Part shown: positions 1-11,988 of the stretch, piece by piece
Layout: every line of letters begins with the position of its first letter
Position numbering within the stretch: position 1 is the stretch's first letter
Source of the DNA: Luteibacter aegosomatis
GTDB taxonomy: Bacteria > Pseudomonadota > Gammaproteobacteria > Xanthomonadales > Rhodanobacteraceae
Assembly: GCF_023078455.1 (NCBI RefSeq)
Contig: NZ_CP095740.1
Location: 4,018,001 to 4,082,000 of the forward strand
Reading direction: 5' to 3'
Length of the DNA stretch: 64,000 bases
The notes under the pieces: model-generated
Seen by the model: the letters and a program-made list of their open reading frames with translations, nothing else
Told to the model about the DNA's origin: nothing
Database searches by the model: none
Position numbers and translations under genes: made by a program

Positions 1-200
1 CCGGGCTGCAGTTCTACAGCGGGCAGAAGCTCACCGGACAGCCGACGCGGCGCAACGACACCTACGGCCCCTTCGCCGGGTTCGCGCTGGAGGCGCAGGC
101 GTTTCCGAACCAGGTGAATACGGCGGAGGCGGAAGGAGCCATCCTGCGCCCTGGGCAAACCTGGCGGCAGCACACCCGGTACCGCATCGATACCGTGTAA
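1..200 (+). CDS. galM: Aldose 1-epimerase (galactose mutarotase), C-terminal end only
   Basis: The last 66 codons of a gene that begins before the window; the frame is set from base 3 and ends with TAA. Aldose 1-epimerases interconvert alpha and beta anomers of hexoses such as galactose and glucose. The visible part has the family's C-terminal features: a LQFYSGQKL segment (usual form QxYTGNxL), then ALEAQAFPNQVN, whose glutamate is the general base in this family, and a closing LRPGQTWRQHTRYRI strand. The next gene (ABC-F ATPase) starts about 93 bases on, after a dispersed repeat half, and is probably a separate transcription unit. The upstream context is outside the window. Confidence 0.8.
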   Translation, partial: GLQFYSGQKLTGQPTRRNDTYGPFAGFALEAQAFPNQVNTAEAEGAILRPGQTWRQHTRYRIDTV

Positions 201-227
201 TCGCGGTCCGGCAGGAAACTCGCCAGC

Positions 228-270
228 CAAGGGTGGGAGCGGCCCCTGTCCGCGATGCCTACGGAGCCGA
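228..270. repeat. Half copy of dispersed palindromic repeat (GGACAGG/GGTGGGAGC type)
   Basis: A single arm of the intergenic repeat whose core is GGTGGGAGCGGACCCTGTCC, followed by GCGATGCCTACGGAGC. The same arm is found near 4390-4430, 16570-16592 and, degenerate, 28490-28514. It lies just before the ABC-F start codon. Confidence 0.6.
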
Positions 271-293
271 AGCTCACCGGTTAGAATGGCCGG

Positions 294-2153
<1,860 letters not shown>

Positions 2154-2177
2154 GGCGAAAACCGGACGCAAGGCACG

Positions 2178-2265
2178 GGGTTCCTGCCTGCGCAGGAACG
2201 ACGTGAGGGACCAGGGATATAACGTTTTATCTTGCAGCACCTCGTTCCTGCGCAGGCAGGAACCC
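2178..2265. repeat. Inverted repeat pair with TTCCTGCxxGCGCAGGAA palindromes
   Basis: Two 25-base arms (2178-2202 and 2241-2265) are inverted copies of each other apart from one end base. Each is itself a palindrome around TTCCTGCCTGCGCAGGAA. The same element occurs at 12916-13006 and as a single copy at 13431-13460. The element fills the gap between the convergent uup and chemoreceptor genes and could end transcription from both sides; that role is inferred. Confidence 0.7.
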
Positions 2266-2299
2266 AGCGTCCTGGCGTCCGAAGGGGCCATACCCCCCC

Positions 2300-4258
2300 T
2301 CAAAGCCGAAAAACCTCCACCACCCGCGCCAACTCCGCCGCCTGCCCCTCCAGGCTCTTCGCCGCCGCGGCCGCCTCCTCCACCAGTGCCGAATTCTGTT
2401 GCGTCGAATCGTCCATGCGCGACACCGCGTGGTTGATCCGTCCGATCTGCTCCGACTGCGCCTGCGACGCCCGGCTGATCTCGCCCATCAGTCCGCTCAC
2501 GTCGCCGATGCGGCCGATCACCGCCTCCATGGCGCGTCCGGCTTCGGTGACCAGGCCATGCCCCGCATCCACGCGCTGCACCGACTCGGTGATCAGCGAC
2601 TCGATCTCCCGTGCCGCCGTCGCGCTACGTTGTGCGAGGTTTCGCACTTCCTCCGCCACCACCGCGAAGCCCTTGCCCTGCTCGCCCGCGCGCGCCGCCT
2701 CGACGGCCGCGTTCAACGCAAGGATGTTGGTCTGGAACGCGATGCCGTTGATGATGCCGATCACATCGACGATGCGTTGCGCGGACGCCTGGATGCCGTT
2801 CATCGCCTCGACCGCTTCGCGCAGCGCACCCGCCTCCTGCACCACGGCCACGCTCGCGCCTTCGGCCAGCGTGCTGGCGCGGGCGGCATTTCCGGCGTTG
2901 TCGCGCACGGTGCGGGTGAGCAGATCCAGGCTCGTCGCCGTGAGCTGCAGTTCATGGGCCTGCGTTTCCGTGCGCTGCGACAGGTCCACATTGCCCGCCG
3001 CGATCTCCGCCGTGCTGGCCGCCATGCTCGCCGAGGCGTGACGCACCGAGCGGGCGATATCGCCCAGGCCGTTGCCGATGCCGTCGATGGCGTTCATGAG
3101 CTGGCCGATCTCGTCGCCGCGCTCACTGGCCAGGCGTGTCGTGAGGTCACCGGAAGCGAGGCGCTCCGCCGCCTCGACCGACGCCGACAACGGCCGCGTG
3201 ATGCGCGTTCGCACCACGATCACCAGCAACAGGGACAGCACGGCCACCAGCACGACGGCCGTGCCAGCCGCGATCGTCCGCAAATGGGTCACCGGGCCGT
3301 ACAGCTCGTCCATGTCGACCACGCCCGCCACCAGCCAGCTCCAGGCCGGGTCGGTGGCGAAGACGGCCAGCTTCTCGCCGTCGGCCACGCGATAGCGAAG
3401 CTCGCCCTGCTTCGCCGACAGCATGCGGCCGAACACGGGCCGGCCGTCGGTATCGAGCACTTTCAGGGCGGCCCCATCCGCCGTCGTGCCCGAGGGATCG
3501 ACGACGAACGATCCGTAGCGCTTGCCCGCCGCGGCATCGACCACGACGTAATGACCGCTTGCACCGATGCGGATCGCCGATATCTCGCGCCGCAAACCTT
3601 CCATCTCGCTGCCGATCTCCACGCCGACGAAGAACACTCCGACGACCGTGCCCGACGCATCGCGGATCGGTTCGTAGCGGGTGACGAACGGCTTGCCGAA
3701 CAGCACGGCCGGGCCGCCGTACCCCTTGCCCGACAGCAACAGGGGAAACGCCGGGTGCGCATGGTCGATCGACGTTCCCACCGCGCGCGTGCCGTCCTCT
3801 TTCTTCAGCGAGGTGGCCACGCGGACGAAATCCTGCCCATCGCGCACGAACAGCGTCGCGATCACGTGGGTGCGCGCGGAAAAATCGTCCACCACGGTGA
3901 AGTCGCCGTTGAGCGCCTTGCCATCGTGCATCAGCACGGGCACCGTGCGCCCCGCCAGGGGCAGGCGGCGGTTGGCGTCCACGGTGACGCCGTGGGGGTA
4001 ATAGCTTTCGAAGATGGCGAGGAAACGATCGGACTCGGCGAGCAAGGCGCCGCCGAAGGTGTTCACCGTGGCGATGATCGAACGGTTGCCGCGGGCAAGG
4101 TCGTCGCGCGCACGCGTCTCGAGCTCGCCCGAGACGAGGGTGGTGATCACCACGGTAAGCACGGCAACGCCGACGGCGACGATGCCCACCACGAGCAGCG
4201 TCAGCCGGGCACCCACGCTCAAGCCGCGCCGGGAGGCGCGACGGACGGATTCGTTCAT
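2300..4258 (-). CDS. Methyl-accepting chemotaxis protein with periplasmic Cache sensor
   Basis: A 652-residue chemoreceptor. The start is placed at the ATG giving [12 protein letters not shown], because the upstream in-frame extension overlaps poorly coding DNA. A first membrane helix (about residues 20-42) is followed by a periplasmic domain of about 250 residues of the single-Cache type, then a second helix (about 315-335), a HAMP segment ([20 protein letters not shown]) and the long cytoplasmic coiled coil. The conserved hairpin tip [20 protein letters not shown] is intact, so it should pair with CheA/CheW. It lacks a C-terminal CheR-tethering pentapeptide. The ligand cannot be read from sequence. 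No other che genes are nearby, so it is an orphan receptor. Confidence 0.9.
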   Translation of the reverse strand: MNESVRRASRRGLSVGARLTLLVVGIVAVGVAVLTVVITTLVSGELETRARDDLARGNRSIIATVNTFGGALLAESDRFLAIFESYYPHGVTVDANRRLPLAGRTVPVLMHDGKALNGDFTVVDDFSARTHVIATLFVRDGQDFVRVATSLKKEDGTRAVGTSIDHAHPAFPLLLSGKGYGGPAVLFGKPFVTRYEPIRDASGTVVGVFFVGVEIGSEMEGLRREISAIRIGASGHYVVVDAAAGKRYGSFVVDPSGTTADGAALKVLDTDGRPVFGRMLSAKQGELRYRVADGEKLAVFATDPAWSWLVAGVVDMDELYGPVTHLRTIAAGTAVVLVAVLSLLLVIVVRTRITRPLSASVEAAERLASGDLTTRLASERGDEIGQLMNAIDGIGNGLGDIARSVRHASASMAASTAEIAAGNVDLSQRTETQAHELQLTATSLDLLTRTVRDNAGNAARASTLAEGASVAVVQEAGALREAVEAMNGIQASAQRIVDVIGIINGIAFQTNILALNAAVEAARAGEQGKGFAVVAEEVRNLAQRSATAAREIESLITESVQRVDAGHGLVTEAGRAMEAVIGRIGDVSGLMGEISRASQAQSEQIGRINHAVSRMDDSTQQNSALVEEAAAAAKSLEGQAAELARVVEVFRL

Positions 4259-4339
4259 AGAAGGACCTGCGATGGAAGCGGGACCGCACGGCACGCGGTC
4301 CCGGTCTTCCTGTGTCGGCAGGCTTGGGGCCAGCTTTAA

Positions 4340-4414
4340 TCGCGGACAGGGTCCGCTCCCACCCCTTCGGTAGCAACCTAGCTGCCAAAGGGTGCGAGCG
4401 GACCCTGTCCGCGA
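4340..4414. repeat. Complete dispersed palindrome (TCGCGGACAGGGTCCGCTCCCACC type)
   Basis: A near-perfect inverted repeat of about 75 bases with arms beginning TCGCGGACAGGGTCCGCTCC. It has a CCCTTCGGTAG-type centre and lies between the chemoreceptor and ppc. Arms read GGTGCGAGCGGACCCTGTCCGCGA on the right. REP-like; a likely RNA hairpin. Confidence 0.75.
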
Positions 4415-4430
4415 TACCTACGGAGCGCGA

Positions 4431-7136
4431 TCAACCCGTATTCTGCAACCCCTGCGACACGCCGTTGACGCAAGCCACCAACGCCCCCAGCAACGCATCG
4501 TCCTTGCCACCCGACGCCCGCCAACGCTTCAGCAGATCCACCTGGAGCAGGCTCATCGGATCCACGTACGGATTGCGCAGGCGGATCGACGTCGCCAGGC
4601 GCGGTTCGCCCGCCAGCAACTCGCTTGCCCCTTTCAGCTTCAGCACCCAGCGCACCGTGCGCTCGAACTCCTCGCGCACCAACGGGAAGAACCGCTCGTG
4701 CAAGGGTCCGGCCAGCTTCGAGAACGCCTCGGCGATATCGATGTCCGCCTTGGCCAGCACCATCTCCACGTCGTCGAGCATCGTGGAGAAGAAAGGCCAG
4801 TCGTTGGCCATCTGCAGGAGCGTGGCTTCCGCGCCATCCTTCGCCATCGCGTCGAGGGCGGAACCCAATCCGTACCATCCCGTGAGCACCGCGCGGCATT
4901 GCGTCCACGAGAACACCCAGGGAATCGCGCGCAGGTCTTCCACGCCCTTCATGCTACGACGCCGCGCGGGGCGAGAGCCGAGCGTCATGCGCTCGATCAC
5001 GTCGATGGGCGTGGCGCCACGGAAGTAATCGACGAAGCCCTCGCGATCGACGAGCTCGCGATACGCCTTGCGGCTGGCATCGGACAGCTTCGCCATGACG
5101 TCCTTCCAACCGTTCTCGCGCACCTCGGCCACGCGCGGGCGCAGCGAGGCACGCATCACCGCGCCGAGCGTCTGCTCCAGGTTGCGCACCGCGAGCGCCC
5201 GGATGCCGTACTTGCGATGGATCACCTCGCCTTGCTCCGTCACGCGCAGCACGCCGGCCACGGAACCGCGCGGCGATGCCATCAGGGCGGGCAGGATACG
5301 CGAACCGCCACGGCTGGCGGAGCCGCCGCGACCGTGGAAGAACGCCACGCGGATGCCCGCCTTCGACGCCACGTCCAGCAGTTCGACCTGTGCGCGTTGC
5401 AGGCTCCACTTCGACGCGACCGTGCCGCCGTCCTTGCCGCTGTCCGAGTAGCCCAACATGATCCATTGCCGGTCGCCGCGCGATTTCAGGTGCGCGCGGT
5501 AGACCGGATCGTCGAGCAGTTCGCGCAGCGTATCCGGGCCACCCTTGAGGTCGTCGATGGTCTCGAACAACGGTGCCACGTCGAGCGGCACGCGCCCGTC
5601 CTCGAGCAAGCCGCCCCGCCGCGCGAGCGCGAGCACGGCGAGCACGTCGGCGGCGGTCTCGGCCATGCTGATGATGTAGAGGCCCGTCGCCTCGGTGCCG
5701 TAACGCTTGCGCGAATCCGCCAGCGTGGCGAACACCTCGCGCAATAGCCCGGCCGCATCGTGGTCCGCGCCGGAGACGAAGCTGCGCTCGCCCGCCGCGT
5801 AAGGACGCAAGGTCTTCACCCGCGACGCCGCGTCGCGGTCCGCCCACCCGGCGTCGCCCAGCAGCGCCGCCAGCGCGTCGTCGTGTACGCGGGCGTCCTG
5901 GCGCACGTCGAGCCTTGCGAGGTGGAAGCCGAACGTGCGCGCACGCCAGAGCAGGCGCGTGACCGCGTAGGCGCCCGCATGGCGGCCACCGTGGTGAAGC
6001 AGGCTGTTCTCCACCGTCACGATGTCGTCGATGAATTCATCCGCGGAGCGATAGCCGTTCGCGGCGTCGTCGAGCGTGGCCTCCAGTCGCGCGGCGACGA
6101 AGACCAGGAACGACCGATACGGCATGTCGGCGTGGCGGGGACGGATACGTTCGGCCGCCGCGGGGAACGTCGCACGGTAGGCATCGAGTCGCTTGCCCAG
6201 CGCCGGATCGAGCTTCACCCGGTCGTCGGTCTGGCTGAGCAGGCGGCCGAGCGCGTTCACGTCCTCGACATAGCGTTCCAGCACGAGGCTGCGCTGCGCG
6301 GCGAGCGTGGAGGCGATGGTCTGCGCGTTGACGTTGGGGTTGCCGTCCATGTCGCCGCCCACCCACGTGGCGAAACGAAGCACGCGCGGCGGGGTCACGC
6401 CTTCGCCGTAGGTCTCGTCGATGGCCTGCTGCAGCGATTCGTAGAGCGCGGGGAGCACGCGGTAGATCGGCCGGGACACGTAGAAACCCACGTGATCGAA
6501 CTCGTCCGACACGCTGGGCCGCACCGGCGAGGCCTCGGCCGTCTGCCAGCCGGCCGACAGCGCCATGAGGATGCGCGCGTCGTCGTCGCGACGCTCCTGC
6601 GGCGTGCGCGTCGGATCGAACTCGTCCACGAGCGCACGGACGATCTCCTGCTCCTTTTCCAGCAACGAGCGGCGCACCGCTTCGGTGGGATGCGCGGTGA
6701 ACACCGGCTCGACGTCCAGGCGCCCCAGCAGCGTGATCAGCTCCTCGCGGCTGACGCCTTCCTTCTTCAGCAGGGCCAGCACGGCCGCCAGCGATTCGGG
6801 CTGGTGCGCCCCGCCCTCGCGCTGGTAATCGCGGCGGCGGCGGATGCGGTGCACGCGCTCGGCGACGTTCACCGCCTGGAAATAGGCGGCGAAGGCCCGG
6901 GCCAGGGCCTCCGCATCGGCGGCGTCCAGGCCGGTGAGGTGTTCGGCCAGGGCCTCCACGTCGGCCCCGGTACGGCGGCGCTGGATGGCCGTGGTGCGCA
7001 CGTTTTCCACGCGCTCGAAGAAGGCCTGCCCGCCCTGTTCGGCGAGCATCTGGCCCACGAGGGCGCCGAGCCGGCGCACGTCCTCGCGCAGGGGGCCGTC
7101 GTGGGGCAGGAATTCAGGATCGCGTGCGGCTTCCAT
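4431..7136 (-). CDS. ppc: Phosphoenolpyruvate carboxylase
   Basis: A 901-residue enzyme that adds bicarbonate to phosphoenolpyruvate to make oxaloacetate and so refills the TCA cycle. Family landmarks are all present: [12 protein letters not shown] with the catalytic histidine in the N-terminal third, VGGDMDGNP, the glycine-rich loop [12 protein letters not shown], and the invariant C-terminal QNTG. Length matches bacterial Ppc (about 880-930). The ATG at 7136 gives MEAARDPEF. It is transcribed divergently from ahcY, with the SAH riboswitch in the gap. A dispersed palindrome follows the stop codon and may act as a terminator. Confidence 0.96.
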   Translation of the reverse strand: MEAARDPEFLPHDGPLREDVRRLGALVGQMLAEQGGQAFFERVENVRTTAIQRRRTGADVEALAEHLTGLDAADAEALARAFAAYFQAVNVAERVHRIRRRRDYQREGGAHQPESLAAVLALLKKEGVSREELITLLGRLDVEPVFTAHPTEAVRRSLLEKEQEIVRALVDEFDPTRTPQERRDDDARILMALSAGWQTAEASPVRPSVSDEFDHVGFYVSRPIYRVLPALYESLQQAIDETYGEGVTPPRVLRFATWVGGDMDGNPNVNAQTIASTLAAQRSLVLERYVEDVNALGRLLSQTDDRVKLDPALGKRLDAYRATFPAAAERIRPRHADMPYRSFLVFVAARLEATLDDAANGYRSADEFIDDIVTVENSLLHHGGRHAGAYAVTRLLWRARTFGFHLARLDVRQDARVHDDALAALLGDAGWADRDAASRVKTLRPYAAGERSFVSGADHDAAGLLREVFATLADSRKRYGTEATGLYIISMAETAADVLAVLALARRGGLLEDGRVPLDVAPLFETIDDLKGGPDTLRELLDDPVYRAHLKSRGDRQWIMLGYSDSGKDGGTVASKWSLQRAQVELLDVASKAGIRVAFFHGRGGSASRGGSRILPALMASPRGSVAGVLRVTEQGEVIHRKYGIRALAVRNLEQTLGAVMRASLRPRVAEVRENGWKDVMAKLSDASRKAYRELVDREGFVDYFRGATPIDVIERMTLGSRPARRRSMKGVEDLRAIPWVFSWTQCRAVLTGWYGLGSALDAMAKDGAEATLLQMANDWPFFSTMLDDVEMVLAKADIDIAEAFSKLAGPLHERFFPLVREEFERTVRWVLKLKGASELLAGEPRLATSIRLRNPYVDPMSLLQVDLLKRWRASGGKDDALLGALVACVNGVSQGLQNTG

Positions 7137-7230
7137 CGGACTCTCGCTGGGGGTGGAATCCCGAGAGTACCTAATTTCGCGTGTTCATCCCTTCATGCGG
7201 ATTCCGCGATAGAATGATGGACCGTTTCGC

Positions 7231-7311
7231 CCGCCGAGGGGCGCTGCGACCGGAGGGGTTCCCCCGAAGGCCAGGCTCGGCGCGGCTTCCCGCACAACGG
7301 CGCCCCCGTGA
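7231..7311 (+). ncRNA. S-adenosylhomocysteine (SAH) riboswitch in the ahcY leader
   Basis: The leader matches the SAH riboswitch consensus in order: CCGAGGGGCGCTGCGACC, a short variable hairpin (GGAGGGGTTCCCCCGAAGG), CCAGGCTCGG, and the closing CAACGGCGCCCCCGTGAC. GCCGAGG pairs with the CTCGG of the second block, and GGGGCGCTG/CAACGGCGCCCC forms the long-range pairing. It ends about 18 bases before the ahcY start codon, so ligand binding can expose the ribosome site. In this class, SAH switches expression on, which fits control of SAH hydrolase. Confidence 0.93.
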
Positions 7312-7329
7312 CCTTCCGGAGCTACGCCC

Positions 7330-8763
<1,434 letters not shown>

Positions 8764-8786
8764 TCGGGCGGGTGGTTGGCTCGTGA

Positions 8787-8816
8787 GAAAGGCGCCCCTT
8801 GGGGCGCCTTTCTTTT
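8787..8816 (+). terminator. Rho-independent terminator after ahcY
   Basis: A perfect GC stem, AAAGGCGCCCC/GGGGCGCCTTT with a TT loop, followed by TCTTTTTG. It starts 23 bases after the ahcY stop codon. A related terminator follows the duplicated ahcY end at 11090-11118. Confidence 0.9.
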
Positions 8817-8892
8817 TGAATTGACGGCTGCCGCCCGGAATTGCGAGCATCCGACAGGTCGCCGAGGGAGCGACTTAACAGGGGACAATGGA

Positions 8893-9804
8893 ATGAGCAA
8901 CTACACGAGATGCCTCATCTTCTTGATGGGCTTGGCCTTTTCGGCTATTGCGCCGGCCCAGGACACGAAAGTCACTTATTACTATACCGATCCTCAGGGC
9001 ACCGTTCTCGCCACGGCGGACGAGCAAGGCAATATTCTGACCACAGCGGAGCGGCGCCCCTATGGAGAGCAAGTGCTGGGGGATTCGGGACCCGGACCCG
9101 GATACACAGGGCATGTGAGCGACCCGGACACCGGGCTCATCTACATGCAAGCTCGCTATTACGACCCTGCGGTAGGTCGATTTCTAAGCATAGATCCGAT
9201 AGCACCCTCGACAGGCGACTCTTTCAATTTCAATCGCTATGTCTATGCCAACGACAACCCTGTGGTAAATACCGATCCTACAGGGAAGATAGTTCACCTG
9301 ACTAATAACGAGGCAACCCTCGTCGAGCTGATCAACTCCAGAGCATTGGGAACTTTCGGTGCCGACAAGGATGGAAATCTCCAACTGACCGATGCCAAAG
9401 GCGATGCATCGAAGTATTCCAGCACCTACACGGCGGAACTCAAATCTGCGATCAGCAGTAAATCCGTGATTTCCATTTCGATAGGAAGAACTTACACAGA
9501 CCCCCGCAGCGGAGTCATTAAGAAAGTAGATGCTGATGCAGGAGGCGGAGTAACGATTGGCGCGAGAAGCGGCGGCAATCAGAAGGTTGTCATTTCCGGA
9601 AATTCAAACACAACACTTAAGGATGTTTCCGGCGAACCTTTGCGTGACACCCCAGCCGACATTTTGGCGCATGAACTAGGCGGACATGCCATTCCCCACG
9701 TTATAGGTACCCAGACTGGCAACGCTGTGGAGGACGAAAACAGGATCAGAAACGAAGTTCCAGGAAGCGGGCAACGTGCTCCCGAACCGTCGCACCAGGA
9801 GTAA
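8893..9804 (+). CDS. Short secreted RHS-core protein with putative metallopeptidase toxin tip
   Basis: A 303-residue protein. Residues 1-22 form a Sec signal peptide ending APAQ. Residues 26-130 are one RHS repeat-associated core (YYYTDPQGTVLATADEQGN, YTGHVSDPDTGLIYMQARYY, DPAVGRFLSIDPI, YANDNPVVNTDPTGK), the hallmark before a variable toxin tip in RHS/polymorphic toxins. Most of the usual long RHS shell is missing. The tip (131-303) is unrelated to the core. Near its end it has HELGGH at 260-265 and EDEN at 280-283, which look like a zinc site of HEXXGH type with a downstream acidic ligand. Codon use is less GC-biased than in neighbours, suggesting transfer. The next gene starts 3 bases after the stop and is the candidate immunity gene. 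The peptidase assignment is inference. Confidence 0.75.
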   Translation: MSNYTRCLIFLMGLAFSAIAPAQDTKVTYYYTDPQGTVLATADEQGNILTTAERRPYGEQVLGDSGPGPGYTGHVSDPDTGLIYMQARYYDPAVGRFLSIDPIAPSTGDSFNFNRYVYANDNPVVNTDPTGKIVHLTNNEATLVELINSRALGTFGADKDGNLQLTDAKGDASKYSSTYTAELKSAISSKSVISISIGRTYTDPRSGVIKKVDADAGGGVTIGARSGGNQKVVISGNSNTTLKDVSGEPLRDTPADILAHELGGHAIPHVIGTQTGNAVEDENRIRNEVPGSGQRAPEPSHQE

Positions 9805-9807
9805 AAC

Positions 9808-10209
9808 ATGACCACAAGAACTTCGAAGAATCCAAAAATACTGCCGTTGAGTACCTTAGCCTCCGCTCTGCTCTGCTGCTCACAAACTGGATACTCCAAC
9901 CAATACAAGGAAATCAGCCTCTCGCAGAAAGTGGAAAACTCCGACTTGGTGCTAATAGCAAAAATTGCCTCCATCAACACAAAATCATGTGTTGAACTAA
10001 GCAGCTGTGCATCCGTGCGAGTAAAATCACTGCTCAAAGGCGAGCCACCCAAGGACTTCGAAGTCCTATTTAACGGACCGATCGCGGAAGAGGATCCCTT
10101 ATGCTGCAAAATCGGCTCGACATACCTTATGTTTTTAAGAAAATTCGAAGATAGATATTATCAATCAACCAATGGCCCATATGGAATTTACCTGATCGAA
10201 ATTCCATAG
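9808..10209 (+). CDS. Small secreted protein, candidate immunity partner of the RHS toxin
   Basis: A 133-residue protein starting 3 bases after the RHS gene stop codon, so the two are surely co-transcribed. The N-terminus (basic, then a hydrophobic stretch to about residue 28) looks like a signal peptide; a cysteine pair there (LLCC) does not fit a normal lipobox. The remainder shows alternating strands: SDLVLIAKIASI, ASVRVKSLLKGE, FEVLFNGPI, then CC and GSTYLMFLRKF. That pattern resembles NTR/TIMP-type OB folds, whose animal members inhibit zinc metalloproteinases. Position and small size fit an immunity protein acting in the periplasm. The fold link is my inference from pattern only. Base composition is AT-richer than in core genes. 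Confidence 0.55.
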   Translation: MTTRTSKNPKILPLSTLASALLCCSQTGYSNQYKEISLSQKVENSDLVLIAKIASINTKSCVELSSCASVRVKSLLKGEPPKDFEVLFNGPIAEEDPLCCKIGSTYLMFLRKFEDRYYQSTNGPYGIYLIEIP

Positions 10210-10364
10210 ATTTCTGCTGTAACAAGAATTATTGATGGACGAGATCAATATCGGACGAAAGTATCCCATCCTTCTACGTTTGCCATGAGGAACCAGATTG
10301 GACTGGATCGCTCGCCAAGAAGTAGCTCTCGGCTGTAAATGCATTCCGAAAAATGGAGCCACTC

Positions 10365-10807
10365 ATGAGCGAGTTGAAAAAAGTTTTTTTCGAATCGAGC
10401 AGGATGCCGATGGCTACCCTCCGGTGGGTGCTGAGTCGTTGTGGGCAAGGCAAGCGGAACGCGTGGGTGAATACGTCCTCGAGAACATACCATTCTTCAG
10501 CACCCATGCGACGTTGGGTGACTTACTCAAAGTCGTCGAGAAAGAAGGCGTGCTCTGGTTCGACGGCTTGATCAAGAAGTCAGGCAATTCACTCATAAGA
10601 GTCGTTTTCTTCAATCGCGATGCGCTGGACCCAATCAATCAAGCGTTGATGACGATGGGATGCCTTACCGAGTATTCCAAAGACTTCAATCTATTAGCCA
10701 CCAGCATCCCCGAAAAGGTAAATCTCACGGAAGTGCAATCTTTCCTCGCCGATCAGGAACACCTTGGTTTCATCGACTATGAAGAGCCCATTCTCCGCCA
10801 GGATTAG
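10365..10807 (+). CDS. DUF4265-type protein, reading frame broken near the start
   Basis: The best start is the ATG at 10365, with GGAG 9 bases upstream. It reads MSELKKV and then runs into the A6-G-T7 tract at 10377-10390. The conserved part ([54 protein letters not shown]) is in the frame one base back, to 10807. Reading it requires a -1 slip or one added base, which gives [17 protein letters not shown]. Alternatively a TTG at 10298 opens the second frame directly, but it lacks a ribosome site and gives an uncharacteristic N-terminus. DUF4265 proteins are common near polymorphic toxins, so this may be an orphan immunity gene. Whether it is live, slipped or decayed is unresolved. Confidence 0.6.
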
Positions 10808-10882
10808 ACTGCGGATGGGAAACATGACAGGCCCCGTCCAAGCATCGGCCCGCTGGGACTCGTCCATGAAATCGAGGAATTC

Positions 10883-11066
10883 GTGGGCGAACAAGGACAA
10901 ATACGAGAAGACGGTGTATCGCCTGCCGAAGAAGCTCGACGAGGAAGTGGCCCGCCTGCACCTCGCGCAGATCGGCGTGAAGCTCACCACGCTCACCAAG
11001 GAACAGGCCGACTACATCGGCGTGCCGGTGGAAGGGCCGTACAAGCCGGATCATTATCGCTATTGA
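10883..11066 (+). pseudogene. Duplicated 3' end of ahcY (61 codons)
   Basis: Bases 10883-11066 repeat 8580-8763 of ahcY almost exactly. I see only a few substitutions: an AAA replacing ACC-type bases near the start and two silent changes in the last codons. The frame is kept and ends in the same PDHYRY tail. There is no start codon or ribosome site of its own, so it is a gene fragment. It is followed, like ahcY, by a GGCGCC terminator. The copy brackets the RHS cassette with the true ahcY end and probably marks its mode of insertion. Confidence 0.9.
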
Positions 11067-11089
11067 TCGATTGTCTTCGTCGACGAGAA

Positions 11090-11118
11090 AAAGGCGCCCC
11101 GACCGGGCGCCTTTTTTT
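11090..11118. terminator. Terminator after the ahcY fragment, shared with the convergent hydrolase
   Basis: Stem AAGGCGCCC/GGGCGCCTT with loop CGACC and a run of seven T. The T run reaches the stop codon of the minus-strand hydrolase, and A residues precede the stem, so it could serve both directions. It resembles the terminator at 8787-8816. Confidence 0.85.
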
Positions 11119-11920
11119 ATGCCCGGACGACCTGACGATTCAGGTAACTCTCGATGAGGGCAGCGAAACGTGCCGGGGCCACCTGCATCGGATAGTGACC
11201 GCAGTCGGCCATGACATGCAATTCCGCGTTCGGATGCCAAGATAGAAACGTACGCTTCATGGCGGCCTCGTCGAGCCCGGGATCCTCACTGCCGACGATG
11301 ACTAGGAAAGGGGTTTCGAGACCTCGCACGTCATCGACGAAGTCCGCGGTGACCAGCATGTCGAGATACCTCGCACGGCAGGCCGGTGCCACCACGCCGC
11401 GGTTGTGTCGCACCTTGCTTTCGACCCATTCGTCCGAAAGCCCGCCGGAAACGAATTTGAACAATCGGCCGAGCGCGGCATCGTCATCCACCGTGCTCGC
11501 GAAGAAGGCCAGCGCTTCCGGACCAAGGCGATTTCCGGCGGCGGAGATGGGGCACACGGCGATGGCGCTCACGACGCGGGAAGGCGCGTCCGCCACCAGG
11601 CGTTGCGAGATCATGCCGGTCATTGAGTGGCCGATGACGTGGAAGCAATCCCATCCGAGACGATCGGCCAGCGTCAGGCAGTCGGCCGCGATTTCTTCGA
11701 CCGTGTAATCACCCTCGAGATCGATGGACAGGCCGTATCCACGCAGGTCGACGAAGACATAGGTGAGCGTTTGGGTGTCGAGCCACGGGACGATCTCGTC
11801 GTAGTTTGAATGATCGCCGAGCCAGTCGTGCATCACCAGGACGTGGATCGGGCCGATGCCGTGGCGCACGTAACCAAGGTGGCTGGTCGATGCCCGATGA
11901 GTTTCAGTGAGAACTTTCAT
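11117..11920 (-). CDS. Alpha/beta hydrolase
   Basis: A 267-residue soluble alpha/beta-hydrolase-fold protein. Features in order: strand and oxyanion region VLVMHDWLGDHSNYD (residues 28-42), a VDLRGYGLS strand, the nucleophile elbow GHSMTG near residue 97, an acid in VIVGSEDPG, and a late histidine in ADCGHYP. All parts of a Ser-Asp-His triad are therefore present. The substrate is unknown; the family includes esterases, haloperoxidase-like and MhpC-like C-C hydrolases. It ends on the terminator of the duplicated ahcY end, and has a strong hairpin 36 bases upstream of its start codon. There are no operon partners. Confidence 0.85.
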   Translation of the reverse strand: MKVLTETHRASTSHLGYVRHGIGPIHVLVMHDWLGDHSNYDEIVPWLDTQTLTYVFVDLRGYGLSIDLEGDYTVEEIAADCLTLADRLGWDCFHVIGHSMTGMISQRLVADAPSRVVSAIAVCPISAAGNRLGPEALAFFASTVDDDAALGRLFKFVSGGLSDEWVESKVRHNRGVVAPACRARYLDMLVTADFVDDVRGLETPFLVIVGSEDPGLDEAAMKRTFLSWHPNAELHVMADCGHYPMQVAPARFAALIESYLNRQVVRA

Positions 11921-11955
11921 GCCGTGATTCCGTTTTGTTGGCGGGAAACAAAACG

Positions 11956-11988
11956 AAACGCCCTCCCGGCGAACCGGGAGGGCGTTTT
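11956..11988 (-). terminator. Strong hairpin in the hydrolase leader (terminator or attenuator)
   Basis: A 14-bp perfect stem, AAACGCCCTCCCGG/CCGGGAGGGCGTTT. On the minus strand it has a TTCG loop and is followed by TTTCGTTTTGTTT. It lies only 36 bases before the hydrolase start, with no minus-strand gene directly upstream, so it may control read-through into the hydrolase. Confidence 0.7.

Noticed and set aside
2178..2265. CRISPR-like array from the repeated TTCCTGC elements
   Set aside because: Only two inverted arms per locus, no regular direct repeats or spacers, and no cas genes.
9672..9689. Canonical HExxH zincin in the RHS toxin tip
   Set aside because: The sequence is HELGGH, with three residues between the glutamate and second histidine, so it is HEXXXH and compared with M49-type sites instead.
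10764..11066. A 100-residue protein ending in the AhcY C-terminus
   Set aside because: Its front part overlaps the DUF4265 gene in another frame and there is no ribosome site; the AhcY-like part is a duplicated gene fragment.
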